Below are positions 46,143-56,114 of a stretch of 64,000 nucleotides of DNA, piece after piece (the stretch's first letter is position 1; each line of letters begins with the position of its first letter). The position numbers and the translations under genes were made by a program. The DNA lies in assembly GCA_902795275.1 (NCBI GenBank), contig CADBKQ010000006.1:79356-143355 (forward strand). The letters run 5' to 3'. This stretch comes from an uncultured Eubacteriales bacterium (lineage in GTDB: Bacteria > Bacillota > Clostridia > Christensenellales > Aristaeellaceae). The notes beneath the pieces were generated by a model. The model was not told the origin of the DNA. It was given only the letters and a program-made list of their open reading frames with translations, and did no database searches.

Positions 46143-49106
46143 TCATTTCCTTTCCCTCCATGTCCGCACGCCGACAAGCAGCTTGCTCTCCCCGTCCTCC
46201 ATGAACGGCGCAATCCGGAGAATGACGTGGATCGGTTCGCCCTTGATCATGATCCGGTAATTGGTGATATAGAACCCTTTCTCCCGAATGGCGTTCATGA
46301 TTTTTTCTTTGGTGAACTGGTCGCGGAAAGGAGCCTGGTCGTCGGAATACAGGTATTTCGGCGCGTTTTCAATCAGCTGGTTGAAGAAATCGTCGCCCTC
46401 CTTCGGCGCGCCGAGGGTGGCGTAATCATCGGAGCACGTATATTCCACGTAATGATCCGTCGCCGGGTCGATTGTGTACAGGCTCAGGTACCCGTCGGAA
46501 AGCGCCATCACCCTCACCAGCGTCGCCCTTTCCCTCTGCATCGCTTCAAAGTGTTCCTTCTGCTTCATCTGCGCGTCGATATTGCTGATGCCCATAATGA
46601 TGCGGCTTCCGCCCGGCTGCATCCGCGTGACCTTCATATTCACGTATACAGGAACGCCGGAATCCATTAGCCGGTACATGGTGGTGAACACGCCCTGCCG
46701 GTCAAGCGCCCGGACAATCAGCTCCTTGGTGAAGGCCGCATAGAAGGTCTCGCGGTCCTCTTCGTAGATTTGGGAAGCGCTCCGTTTGACCATCTCGAAG
46801 AAATCCGTTCCGTGCCTTTCCACGGCCATTTCCTGGCCGCCGACGGGAGAGGTGTACTCGATGTACTGATCCGTTTCCAGATCCACCACGTACATGCTGT
46901 AATAGTCCGCCGCCAGGGCCCTGGCAATATCCACATAGGTGGCGCCGTCATCCGGGTCGGTAATGGAGAGAATGGCCACTGCCACGGCGATGTTCCCCGT
47001 CACCTGGTTGACGCCGATCTTCCGGGCAAAGGAATGCACAACGGAACCGTCGGGCAGCTTTTCGTCATAGAAGGAACGGCTTTCCTGCTCGCAGCAAGCT
47101 TTCAGGATATGCTTCATAAACGGAGAAGAATATTTGACAAACTCCCCGCCCTGATACGATAAATCCAGGCCGAAAACCCGATGAATGAAATTCCGGTAGG
47201 AAGGATTGCTTCTCACAAAGCGCGCCATATCCTCCCTGACTTCGATGATTCCGATGGGGACATTATTGAAGGAATTATGGAACGCGTTTTCGTCGGTGTT
47301 CGCGATGACGGCCAGATCATAGAGATTCACCCGGCCCATCGCCTCATAATAGGAGGCTTCTTCCGGGTTTTCATATCCGATCTGGATCCCTTTTTGAAAC
47401 CTTTCCCGGAGCTCGGCGCGGGAAATGGGTTTGGAATAATAATAGCCCTGGAGCTTGGAGCACCCGATTTCCTGCAAAAACCGAACCTGCTCCGCCGTTT
47501 CCACGCCCTCGCAGATCGTTTCAACGCCAAGGGAGGTGGCCATTTTCATCAATTCGGTCAGGATGATTTTGCCGTTGTCTCCTTCATCCAGCTTTCGCAG
47601 GAACCCCATGTCGAATTTGAGCAGGTCGAATTCGATGCTTTGCAGAACATCCAGCGAAGAATAGCCGCTGCCAAAATCGTCCATCCACACCGGGAAGCCC
47701 AGGTCCCGGAAGCGTTTGACCTGGTTCTTCATGAATTCAAAATCGCTGCCGATTATGCTCTCGGTGATCTCGATCGTGATATTTTTATGGTCCACGCCCG
47801 CTTCGTCCACGCGCTTTCTGACTTCCTCCACGATGTCGCAGGCGTCGAAATCAGACCGGGACAGGTTGATGGAGTGCGGCACGGTATACAGGCCGATGGC
47901 GCTATGCTTTTTGATTTTTTCCAAAACCTGCCCCAGCACGAACAGGTCCAGCTTATAAATAATGCCCGCTTCTTCCAGATAAGGAATAAAGTCCGCCGGC
48001 GACAGGAAGCCCTCCACCGGGTCGATCCATCTGGCCAGTGCTTCCACGTCGCAGACTTTCCCGTTTACAGCGCGGATGATGGGCTGGTAGTATACCTGTA
48101 TCCAGTTTTCGGCAATCGCCCTGTCGAGATTCGTTTGAAGATACTGCCGCATCTTCACCTGATCCCGCAGCTCTTTGCTGTAGTAGTTGAAACAGGAAGC
48201 CTCTGTTTTCCTGAGCGAGTCGCAGGCGATTTTAGCCCTGTCATACGCAAAGCTGACGGTCACGTCCTCCAGCCGCGTCGGGTAAATGCCCACCCTGACG
48301 GGGAGCGATTTGCCCCCGTTGGTTTCCTTTGCTTTCTGGAACAGCAGGCGCAGCTTGTCCTCCAGGCCCTTTTCTTCCGTAAACACCGCGAAACGGTCCG
48401 CGCTGACGTGGCCGCAGTTTTCGTTGCTGAACGTTTGGATCAGGAGCTTCGCGAAGGAGTGCAGCAGTTTATCGCCCTCGGCGAATCCGTTCTTATGATT
48501 GAAATATTTCATGCCGTTGAGGTCGATATATAAAAGAACGGCATACTCTCCCCGCCTTCGCATGGCGGCCTTGCCCGTTTCAGCCAGGTCGAAGAAGTAG
48601 GACAGGTTGGGCAGCCCGGTCAGCGCATCGTAAAAATTCGCCTTGAGAACGCTTTGCTCATGAAGCGCATTGCTCAGCGCCTGGTTGATCGCCGCTTTTC
48701 CCGCGCCCACTTCGTCCAGATAGGGGCCTTCGTTCGTATAGGATACCTGCGCAAGCCGGACGCCCGTCGGCGTGAAAATATGCTTCCCGTAGGCATGGAT
48801 CACCTGGTAGGATTTTTTTCCCTTCGGCTTCGCGCGATAAATCACCTCGTAGGTGCTGCCGTCGTTCGCAAAACGATAAGCGGCGTCCGCGATCCGCGCT
48901 GTGTCGTCCGGATGAATATCGGCGTACATTTCACGATCCCTATCGATGTACGCCTTGCTCCGGTCTTCATACCCGAATAAATTGCAGAACCCATCCGAAA
49001 GGACAACCGTAACAACCCGCTTGTCGATCAGCTGATAAATGGCAAACGGCGTCTGAATGCTTTCCAAAAGGGATTGATCGTGCTCTGAAAACCTGTATCG
49101 TTCCAT
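46143..49106 (-). CDS. PAS, degenerate GGDEF, EAL and PAS-like protein (cyclic-di-GMP phosphodiesterase)
   Basis: A 987-residue signalling protein. The order is an N-terminal PAS (about 10-115), a GGDEF domain whose motif is SADRF (cyclase dead, perhaps still GTP-binding), and an EAL domain from about 310 with EALARW near residue 350, ITIEITES, DDFGSGYSSLDVL and EGVETAEQ. All these EAL residues fit an active phosphodiesterase. Two further PAS-like modules follow. No membrane helix. First gene of the operon. The frame opens at 49247, but a promoter at about 49190 makes the ATG at 49106 more likely. Confidence 0.88.
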   Translation of the reverse strand: MERYRFSEHDQSLLESIQTPFAIYQLIDKRVVTVVLSDGFCNLFGYEDRSKAYIDRDREMYADIHPDDTARIADAAYRFANDGSTYEVIYRAKPKGKKSYQVIHAYGKHIFTPTGVRLAQVSYTNEGPYLDEVGAGKAAINQALSNALHEQSVLKANFYDALTGLPNLSYFFDLAETGKAAMRRRGEYAVLLYIDLNGMKYFNHKNGFAEGDKLLHSFAKLLIQTFSNENCGHVSADRFAVFTEEKGLEDKLRLLFQKAKETNGGKSLPVRVGIYPTRLEDVTVSFAYDRAKIACDSLRKTEASCFNYYSKELRDQVKMRQYLQTNLDRAIAENWIQVYYQPIIRAVNGKVCDVEALARWIDPVEGFLSPADFIPYLEEAGIIYKLDLFVLGQVLEKIKKHSAIGLYTVPHSINLSRSDFDACDIVEEVRKRVDEAGVDHKNITIEITESIIGSDFEFMKNQVKRFRDLGFPVWMDDFGSGYSSLDVLQSIEFDLLKFDMGFLRKLDEGDNGKIILTELMKMATSLGVETICEGVETAEQVRFLQEIGCSKLQGYYYSKPISRAELRERFQKGIQIGYENPEEASYYEAMGRVNLYDLAVIANTDENAFHNSFNNVPIGIIEVREDMARFVRSNPSYRNFIHRVFGLDLSYQGGEFVKYSSPFMKHILKACCEQESRSFYDEKLPDGSVVHSFARKIGVNQVTGNIAVAVAILSITDPDDGATYVDIARALAADYYSMYVVDLETDQYIEYTSPVGGQEMAVERHGTDFFEMVKRSASQIYEEDRETFYAAFTKELIVRALDRQGVFTTMYRLMDSGVPVYVNMKVTRMQPGGSRIIMGISNIDAQMKQKEHFEAMQRERATLVRVMALSDGYLSLYTIDPATDHYVEYTCSDDYATLGAPKEGDDFFNQLIENAPKYLYSDDQAPFRDQFTKEKIMNAIREKGFYITNYRIMIKGEPIHVILRIAPFMEDGESKLLVGVRTWRERK

Positions 49107-49185
49107 CGTATTCACCCGTATCTCGCGAAGTCCATCGAACTGTATTTCAATACAAGGCTTTGATCGTTTGTCTATTGCCACTGTA

Positions 49186-49215
49186 TTATACAGTATATTC
49201 CTCAAGTCGGCAATG
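49186..49215 (-). promoter_or_regulatory. Promoter of the cyclic-di-GMP operon
   Basis: On the minus strand, TTGCCG and TATAAT with 17-base spacing; the -10 sits inside the palindrome CTGTATAATACAG, about 85 bases before the ATG. The remainder of the divergent gap 49107-49490 contains the opposite promoter and no gene. Confidence 0.65.
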
Positions 49216-49423
49216 GCTTTTTTAATTCCCAAAAAAGATAAAGCCAAAAACCGGCCGGCGGCATCAAGGCGACTGGCGCGAACCCTGAAGCGGCGCTTTG
49301 CTGATGATGTTTTTGCGTCCTATCCTTCGCGCGGTTCTTTCCCCTGGCCGCAAGCCTCACGCTCCCAGAACCCGAACAACAGCGGACCGTTCGTCAGAAT
49401 TGCATAAAAAGCGCTGGTTTCGC

Positions 49424-49452
49424 TTGCCATTCCGCGCATTTTCAGGTATAAT
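49424..49452 (+). promoter_or_regulatory. Promoter of the SH3-domain secreted protein
   Basis: TTGCCA at 49424-49429 and TATAAT at 49447-49452, spacing 17, 39 bases before the start codon. Confidence 0.78.
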
Positions 49453-49490
49453 GATAAGGTATGCAAGTATGGGTGCAAAAGGAGCACAGA

Positions 49491-50489
49491 ATGAAACGAG
49501 TTCTTGCTGTGATTTGTCTTGCCGCCGTAATGATGGGCATTTGGGTCGGCGCACGGACGGAAGGCCCTTCCGCCCGCATGCGCTCCTACGGCGCGGGAAA
49601 ATATAAGGTCGGCAAGAATCTTGGCGCAGGAGAATATATATTGTTCAGCGCTCCGATGCGAACGGGCTTTTTTGCCGTCCTCGCCGACGAGGACACCGCG
49701 GACGTGATCTCCAAAGGCTTCTTTGACGTCAACACCATTCTGACGGTGGAAGAAGGCGACGATCTGATCATCTCCGATTGCTTCGCCATTTTTGCCGACG
49801 ACTATTACAGCATGAACAGAATCAAGCTGAATCAGCTTGGCGGGATGTTCAAAGTGGGCGTGGACGTGCAGCCCGGCAAATACACCCTGCTGGCCCAGCC
49901 CGGCCAGACGTCCGTTTACCGGATCTACAATAACAGCCGGTTCCGTTTTACGATTGAAGAGAAAACATTTCAGGGAACCAGCCGGGTGACGCTGGAGGAG
50001 AACCAGTATCTGGAATTGATCAAGTGTTCCTTCGACCCAAGATATTTGCCGACCCCCACTCCCACCCCTGTGCCTACGCCGACACCCAAGCCCACGCCGA
50101 CGCCTCAGCCCACGGCAACGCCCGCGCCTGATACGGAAGGCGGCAGCACAGAACCGGCCGACACCGCGAAGGACGAAAACCCGTCCGGGACAAACACAGA
50201 CACAAACGGAACCGATCCATCGGCAACCCGGTCTCCCGACGAAACCCCGGCGCCGACGCCCACCCTGGCGCCCGACGCGACCCCGGTAAAGAAACAAAAA
50301 ATCCGGATCGACTCCAGAAGGTCGCCCGCGGTTCGTTCGATGCCCTCCACCATGGGCAATAAAATCGCCGTGGCGCAAGCCGGCAAAGAGTATGAGCTGC
50401 TGGGAATCGACGGAAAATGGTACAAAATCGTTCTGCCTGACGGAACGATAGGATGGGTGATCCGCAACATGGCGGAAATTATAGACTGA
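49491..50489 (+). CDS. Secreted protein with Pro/Thr linker and C-terminal SH3b domain
   Basis: A 332-residue exported protein. A signal peptide (MKRVLAVICLAAVMMGIWVG) is followed by two related beta-rich modules (KYKVGKNLGAGEYILFSA and GMFKVGVDVQPGKYTLLAQP). A low-complexity linker built on PTPTP repeats covers about 185-265. The SH3b domain has SPAVRSMPSTMGNKIAVAQA and GKWYKIVLPDGTIGWVIRN and should bind peptidoglycan or a wall polymer. The ATG at 49491 follows AAAAGGAG. Opposite in direction to the cyclic-di-GMP operon. Confidence 0.85.
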   Translation: MKRVLAVICLAAVMMGIWVGARTEGPSARMRSYGAGKYKVGKNLGAGEYILFSAPMRTGFFAVLADEDTADVISKGFFDVNTILTVEEGDDLIISDCFAIFADDYYSMNRIKLNQLGGMFKVGVDVQPGKYTLLAQPGQTSVYRIYNNSRFRFTIEEKTFQGTSRVTLEENQYLELIKCSFDPRYLPTPTPTPVPTPTPKPTPTPQPTATPAPDTEGGSTEPADTAKDENPSGTNTDTNGTDPSATRSPDETPAPTPTLAPDATPVKKQKIRIDSRRSPAVRSMPSTMGNKIAVAQAGKEYELLGIDGKWYKIVLPDGTIGWVIRNMAEIID

Positions 50490-50507
50490 TCACAGCCATG
50501 CGGAAAA

Positions 50508-50540
50508 GGGCAAAACGTTCCCTGTTTTGCCCTTTGTTTC
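50508..50540 (+). terminator. Terminator after the SH3-domain protein
   Basis: Perfect 9-bp stem GGGCAAAAC/GTTTTGCCC (50508-50516 with 50524-50532), then TTTGTTTCC. Confidence 0.82.
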
Positions 50541-50643
50541 CGTCCAAAAAAAGAAAAAATATCTGTTCTTTGTATTCAATAGTAGAAATTGGTTTTTTTG
50601 TCCCAAACGAAAGAGGTTTTTTCTCGAATCTTCTTTTCTTTCA

Positions 50644-50870
50644 TGCTATAATAAGGATGCGCATTCAGACGGATTCCCGGACGCTTTGAAAGCACGGCGA
50701 AACGTTTCAGGATGGACAGCGATGATCGGGGAATCAGCAATGGGCTTTGTAGTGTCAAAGGAGGGATTGCAAACGCCTGCTGAATTCAAGCGAAAACACC
50801 GTGGGCCCGCCGGGCAAAAATGAAAAGAACGGCTGCCCGAGGACGCCGGCCTGCTGTTCTTCGGAGCAGG
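50644..50870 (+). ncRNA. Candidate structured leader RNA upstream of the acidic-repeat protein
   Basis: An extended -10 (TGCTATAAT, 50644-50652) starts a region of about 280 bases with no coding sequence before the GTG at 50941. It contains a 7-bp closing pair GATTCCC/GGGAATC (50672-50678 with 50729-50735) around smaller hairpins such as GCTTTGAAAGC. A CTTTG/CAAAG hairpin (50745-50760) and CCTGCT/AGCAGG (50850-50870) follow. It matches no riboswitch I can name; it could be a leader or a separate small RNA. Confidence 0.35.
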
Positions 50871-50872
50871 GA

Positions 50873-50900
50873 TTGACCCGCTTCTTCGTTTCTATATAAC
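50873..50900 (+). promoter_or_regulatory. Proximal promoter of the acidic-repeat protein
   Basis: TTGACC at 50873-50878 and TATAAC at 50895-50900, spacing 16, 40 bases before the GTG start. It offers a short-leader transcript beside the longer one from 50.65 kb. Confidence 0.6.
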
Positions 50901-50940
50901 TGTGTGAAAACCTGCGACCATTGTCTTGGAGGGAAAGATC

Positions 50941-52551
50941 GTGAAAAAGACCAATTTGATGAAGGAAAACCATCAGCCGGCTGCCGTTGTGAAATGCCTG
51001 CTCGCGCTGCTGATTTGCTGCTGCATGCTTTTCAGCACAGTGGATTTCCCCGCCTTCGCGGGAGTAAGCGAAGATGTGGCGTCTTATTCTGACGGGCAGG
51101 AAAGTCAGGATGAGGGCTTTATCGAGGAGATTTACGAGGAAATCTACGAGGAGGAAGAGCCTGCACCCGCTCCCCAGGAAACAGGGGATGAAGCGGAGAT
51201 CGTTTCCGTTGACACGGCGGACGACCAAGCCGCCTCCGCCGACGAGAATCAGCTCGCGGCGGCTTCTCAGGAATCCTCCCAGGACGAATCCACCGGCGGG
51301 CAGGACGATCAGAGCGTATCCTCCGCCGGGGAAGAAGCGCAGAACGAAGGCTTTTCCCCCGCGCCCTTCAGCCAGGAAACGGCTGTGGATGGCGTTGATT
51401 TTATCATTTCCGCCGAACAGGGCGTTGTCGTCCCCGGAGAGGGCTTTTCCATTAAATGGGTGATAAACGACGAATTGGAGTCCTGCGCAAACGAAGCGCT
51501 CAGCCTGGATTTCTCGGATGACAACACGATTATTTACCACAATGTTTTCCAGCTGTCCGGCGCTTCTCTGAACGGCAAAGCCCATGTGCAGATGCAGCGG
51601 CTTGGCTTTGAGGATTGGGCAAATCAGTTCCCCGGCGCGAGCCTTGGCGTGTTTGTTTTGTCGTATCATCCCGATGAGGATTCCGCGGCAGATCGGATCA
51701 CCGTACTGGAAAGCGTCTACAGCCAGGATCAAGTGGCGTTTGATATCACGGGTCTGGGCGAATATGACGTAGCGGCGGTGCTTTTCCTGTCCGCGCCCGA
51801 ACCGGCCGCTGAGCCGGAACCCGCAACCGTCCCAGATACCTCCAATGAACCTGACAAATTCGCGGATCCCACCCTCGAAGCGGGCACAAATGACGAACCC
51901 GCCCCGGCGGCGGATACCGGAGCAGAAGATTCAACCACCGTGGAGAACGTATCCGAAACGGAACCCGCAGTGTCCACGTCTGAAACGGAAGAAGCAGTTG
52001 AGGAGAATCAAGGCGCGGCTTCTGCCGGAGACATCAATAACTCCGACGAGAGTGAATTGATCGAAATCATCGACGATACGGCAGAATCCGGCGACAGCGA
52101 AGACACTTCCGCCGTCGAAATCATCGACGATACGGCAGAATCCGGCGACAGCGAAGACACTTCCGCCGTCGAAATCATCGACGATACGGCAGAATCCGGC
52201 GACAACGAAGATACTTCCGCCGTCGAAATCATCGACGATACGCCGGATACCAGCGACAACGAAGATACTTCCGCCGTCGAAATCATCGACGATAGTCGAA
52301 ATCATCGACGATACGCCGGATACCGGCGACAACGAAGATACTTCCGCCGTCGAAATCATCGACGATACAGCGGATACCAGCAACAGCGAAGATACTTCCG
52401 CCGTCGAAGAAACCAACGATACGGAAGAATCCGACAACAGCCAAGAGACTTCCGCCATCGAAGAAACCAACGATACATTGGAAATCGGCGACAGCGAAGA
52501 TACTTCCGCCGTCGAAGAAACCAACGATACATTGGAAACCGGCGACAGTGA
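50941..52551 (+). pseudogene. Secreted acidic-repeat protein, N-terminal part (frameshifted in repeats)
   Basis: Starts at a GTG after GGAGGG. A signal-peptide region (VKCLLALLICCCMLFSTVDF, then PAFA) is followed by an acidic, Gln-rich segment, a folded domain of about 140 residues (VDFIISAEQGVVVPGEGFSI) and a Pro/Ala/Glu linker. From about 52057 come 54-base tandem repeats encoding VEIIDDTAESGDSEDTSA-type 18-residue units. After four units the frame is lost at about 52285-52305, where 19 bases (GTCGAAATCATCGACGATA) are duplicated. The reading then becomes Arg-rich nonsense up to the stop at 52551. Confidence 0.8.
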
Positions 52552-52840
52552 AGATGCTTCCGCCGTCGAAGAAACCAACGATACATTGGAAACCGGCGAC
52601 AGTGAAGATGCTTCCGCCGTCGAAGAAACCAACGATACGGAAGAATCCGACGACAGCGAAGATGCTTCCACCGTCGAAGAAACCAACGATACATTGGAAA
52701 CCGGCGACAGCGAAGATGCTTTCGCCATCGAAGTTATCAGCGATCCAGAAGAAACCGGTGACAGCGAAGATACTTCCACTCTCGAAGAAATCAGCGATTC
52801 AGTGGAAATCAGCGACAGCAACGACGAAGCAACCGGCGCC
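52055..52840 (+). repeat. 54-base tandem repeats, about 14 units
   Basis: Units encode an 18-residue acidic consensus (V-E-x-x-D/N-D-T-x-E-x-G-D-S-E-D-x-S-A). Early units read VEIIDDTAESGDSEDTSA and later ones VEETNDTLETGDSEDASA; the last one or two are diverged. A 19-base extra piece interrupts the fifth unit. Confidence 0.9.
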
Positions 52841-53749
52841 GAAGAACAAATCGACATTCTTGCTTCCGAACCGGAAAACGCGGCTCCCTTTGAAATTGTC
52901 AAGCAGCCTGAAAACGCAGTAGGAGAAATCGGCGACGACATCCGCTTCATCGTGGAAGCAAAAGGAGACGGCCTTTCCTATCAATGGCAGAAGCGGAGCG
53001 GCGATGACAGTCCGTGGACGAATATTGAGAGCAGCGGCAACGCAACGTTTGCCGGATCGCTTACGCCGGAGCTTTCCTTCACAGCGTCCAAATGCACCAT
53101 CACCAAGCAATATCAATGCCTGATCAGCCAGGGTGAAGGGGACGACCTGGAAACGCTGACCACGCAGACGGTCGCCGTCGTTTCCGAGGAAGAAGCCGCC
53201 GCCGATGTTCCCGAGGAAGAGTCTCCCGCCCAGGTCAGCCAGGACGAACCCACGGAAACGGAAGCGGAAGCGGAAAACAAAAACGAAGCCGACGATCCTG
53301 AAGCTCCGGTTGAAAACGGCGAAGAAAAGCCTGATGGCGAGCCGGAAACCGCCGAAGCGGAACCGGTGAAGGATGAAGAAAACCAAGCCGCGGAAGAATC
53401 CGAGCCTGTAACCGGGGAAGAGGAACAGCCCGCGGAAGAGATCGGGGAGCAGGAGCCCGTTGAAGAAGCGCCCGCGCCTGCGAAGCTGCCCGAAAACCGC
53501 AAAGTGAATTTCGTCATCGAATGGGATGACGAGGTGCCCACCATCGGTTCCATCGCCCACTTCAAGGCGACCCTGGAAAACTACGACACGCTGGAATACA
53601 CGCTGCAATGGCAGTACAGCGACGACGGAGCGACCTGGAACGATGTGGAAGGCGCGACCGACAAGGATATGGATGTTGAGGTCACGATGAGCAACTACCA
53701 ATACTTCTGGCGTCTGAGCGTCTGTGTCATAGACGTCCTGGAAGACTAA
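52478..53749 (+). pseudogene. Secreted acidic-repeat protein, C-terminal part
   Basis: Continuation of the protein begun at 50941; the reading frame of this part is already open from the frameshift at about 52300, and 52478 is just the first ATG inside a repeat. After the repeats come an Ig-like domain (FEIVKQPENAVGEIGDDIRF, LSYQWQKRSGDDSPW), a long Glu/Pro/Ala-rich stretch, and a second Ig-like domain (YTLQWQYSDDGATWNDVEGA). It ends in VCVIDVLED without a sorting signal or membrane anchor, so the product would be secreted or held non-covalently. Restored length is about 930 residues. Confidence 0.78.
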
Positions 53750-53759
53750 TACAGCAGCT

Positions 53760-53851
53760 TAGCCGTACCCGCCGTAATGGAGGGTACGGCTAATAGCATA
53801 GATAAGCGGATGTGCAACCGATCAAATAAAGCCGATGAATTCAACTATAAT
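53760..53851 (+). promoter_or_regulatory. Hairpin and promoter region before the giant adhesin
   Basis: An 11-bp hairpin TAGCCGTACCC/GGGTACGGCTA (53760-53770 with 53782-53792) without a U-tract follows the repeat-protein stop. A TATAAT at 53846-53851 lies 17 bases before the adhesin ATG, with no clear -35 box and only a weak GAAGGG ribosome site. Confidence 0.45.
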
Positions 53852-53868
53852 AGAAGGGTTCGAGCGAC

Positions 53869-55707
53869 ATGAAGAAAGCTGTTCATCAATTGTTATCCTT
53901 CCTGATGGTGCTGGTCATGCTCTTTGACGCGGCGCCGATCGCCGCGTTGGCCGAAGGCGATATTGCCGCGGAAACGGAAGCCGTCCAGCCCGTCGGGGAC
54001 ACTCCCCTGCCGCGGACGGTTGACTTCACCGAAATGCAGACGATGGGTGCCATCGCGGTGGACGAATACCGCGCGTTAAGTGCGGACGAGTATACCATCG
54101 AGAAGGCTGCCGATCCGTCTGCCTACGAATACCTGACCAATTGGCAGCCGAAGGAAGAAGAACCGGCGGAGCCTGGCGAGGAAGAGTCCGCCGCCGTTCC
54201 CTCGGCGAAGCAGCAGGTCAAGGGCCTCGTGGCTTACGACATCCAGCTGGCCCAAGGCACAGCCGCCGCCAAGAAATATGGCGTGGCGGTTCCTGTTGGC
54301 GTGGATATGCTGGCCGATTACAGGGATTCCGATAAAATCCTGACGATCGACAGCGTGAGCTATCAGCTGTTCCATCTCCGTACGGACGAGAACGGCGAAA
54401 CCGCGGCGGAGCCGATCAGCGCGGAGGACGTAACGGTCGAGGACAGCGACGGCGAAATCAACAGCTTCTTCTTCAAGGTGGATTCGTTCAGCACCTTCGT
54501 GCTCACCTATGCCGTGGAATTCACCTGCATTGACACGATTGGCAAATTGCAAATCAACCTTGAAAACCTGGCCGGATCCGTCGGCGAATCGCTGCGGGTC
54601 GTCCGGGAGAACGACCAGTATGTAACGGTTTTGAATGTCGCCGGAATGCTGGCGGAATCTTCCGTTCCCGAAAGCGAAGACGATGCCGATGCCGCCCCCT
54701 GCAAAGTCACGTTACTGAACGGCACCGCAAAAGAAGCGTTTGACAGCGAGTTCTGGGCGAATGCGGCTGCCGAGAGCAGCGCTGACGGCGTGGAGGTCGC
54801 CGACGGCGCCATCCGCCTGACGGGGGATGTGGAGCTTGCGGCCGTTGCCTTCACCACGGAAGGCGCTGTCCTCACGGTGGAGATTGCCCATTATACACAG
54901 CCCGCTGTTCCCGTTGTGCCGGAAACCACGGATGGCTTCGCCTACCGGTTCACGGAGGAAACGGCCAATGCAGCCGATATTCTGGCCGCGAACGAAATCG
55001 TTTCTTCCTATTATAAAGTCCTCTCCGTAAGCGATGAGAGCCTGGTCGTCCCCAGCGAGGACGGCGTGCTGACCGCCCAGGACTATTTCGATGAACTGCT
55101 TCTCACCCTCAGCCTGAGCCCCTACGACGACACCGAGGTTCAGATTCGGCTGACCAACCCCGCCCCGGCGGAATACACCTATCGGGCTAAGGAAGAGAAT
55201 GTGCTGCTCTCCGATGTGTTTGCCGCGCTCCTCAAGATCACGGCTGAAATAGAGAGCATTGAATCCTCCACCGAGAAAATCGTGATTTCTTCCACGAAGG
55301 CTGACGCCGCTTCCACGGAAGACGGGGAAAAGAAAGAAACGGAAAAAACCGAGACCGAAGAAACCAAGACAGACGAAACCAAAACAGAAGAAACCAAGAC
55401 CGAAACAGCCGAGACCGAAGTAATCACGCTTGTGATCTCCGGCGACGGCGACCTGCTGGTCACGGCCAAGGATGGTTCGAAACTGGTGATCCACATCATC
55501 GCCCCCGCCCCCGCGGTGAAGGGCGAAGTGGAAGCGACGGCTGCCGGCGCGAAGGCCATCACCATCGCCTTTGACGAACGGACGATAACGCCGCCTTTGC
55601 GCAGTATAAGGATCTGGCGCAGTCCCTGGCTCAGAGCGCGTTCGAGCAGGCTGAGCTTAAAAAGGCGCAGGCTGCTCCCGTGCAGATGCGCGGCGGGCTC
55701 AGGATGA
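53869..55707 (+). pseudogene. Giant LPXTG adhesin, fragment 1 (N-terminus)
   Basis: First part of a locus of about 8.57 kb (53869-62438) that would encode some 2850 residues. It has a signal peptide (LLSFLMVLVMLFDAAPIAAL, AEG) and then beta-rich domains with VDSFSTFVLTYAVEFTCI. A Thr/Glu/Lys tandem stretch near 55330-55420 (ETEETKTDETKTEETKTE) follows. The frame is lost near 55585: after ITIAFDER the correct continuation (DDNAAFAQYKDLAQSLAQSA) is in the next frame. Confidence 0.78.
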
Positions 55708-56114
55708 TGAAGAGCGCTGCTCCTCTCATGGCGACGCAGGCTTTGACGGACGATTCCGGCGAAGCGAAGGGCGAAGCTGACACCGCAGAAAACGCGGCCG
55801 TCTCTGCGCAGGGCGCCGTCAATTCCGCCATCACCAAATCGACCACCCAAACCAAAGTGGCCGGTGTGTTTGAGCTGACCCTTCAGGATACCGCCTTCGA
55901 GGAGGGCGACAACGAGCTCCAGCCCAAGGAAGCGGTCACCGTCAGCCTGGAGCTGGATACGAAGACGGCGAGCCGCAGCAGGACGCCATTCCGGCAAGCG
56001 CCCAGTCGTCCACAGAGGGCGGCACGCTGGTTTCCTTCCCCGCGGAGGGCTTCTCCGTGTACGCGATCACCTACACGGTGGGCCTGTACAGCGGCGGGTA
56101 TACGCATCATCTGA
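55680..56114 (+). pseudogene. Giant LPXTG adhesin, fragment 2
   Basis: Short middle piece; its frame is actually open from about 55585. It reads RGGLRMMKSAAPLMATQALT and VAGVFELTLQDTAFEEGDNE, similar in kind to the domain boundaries in fragments 1 and 3. The frame is lost again near 55955, where LELDT should continue as EDGEPQQDAIPASAQSSTEG in the frame of fragment 3. Confidence 0.7.

Noticed and set aside
50672..50735. Cyclic-di-GMP-I (GEMM) riboswitch
   Set aside because: The expected GGGCAAACC and GACGCAAAGC cores are absent, so only an unassigned structured RNA can be claimed.
50527..50823. 98-codon frame in the leader region
   Set aside because: Lys/Phe-rich reading over a terminator and promoter, without a ribosome site.
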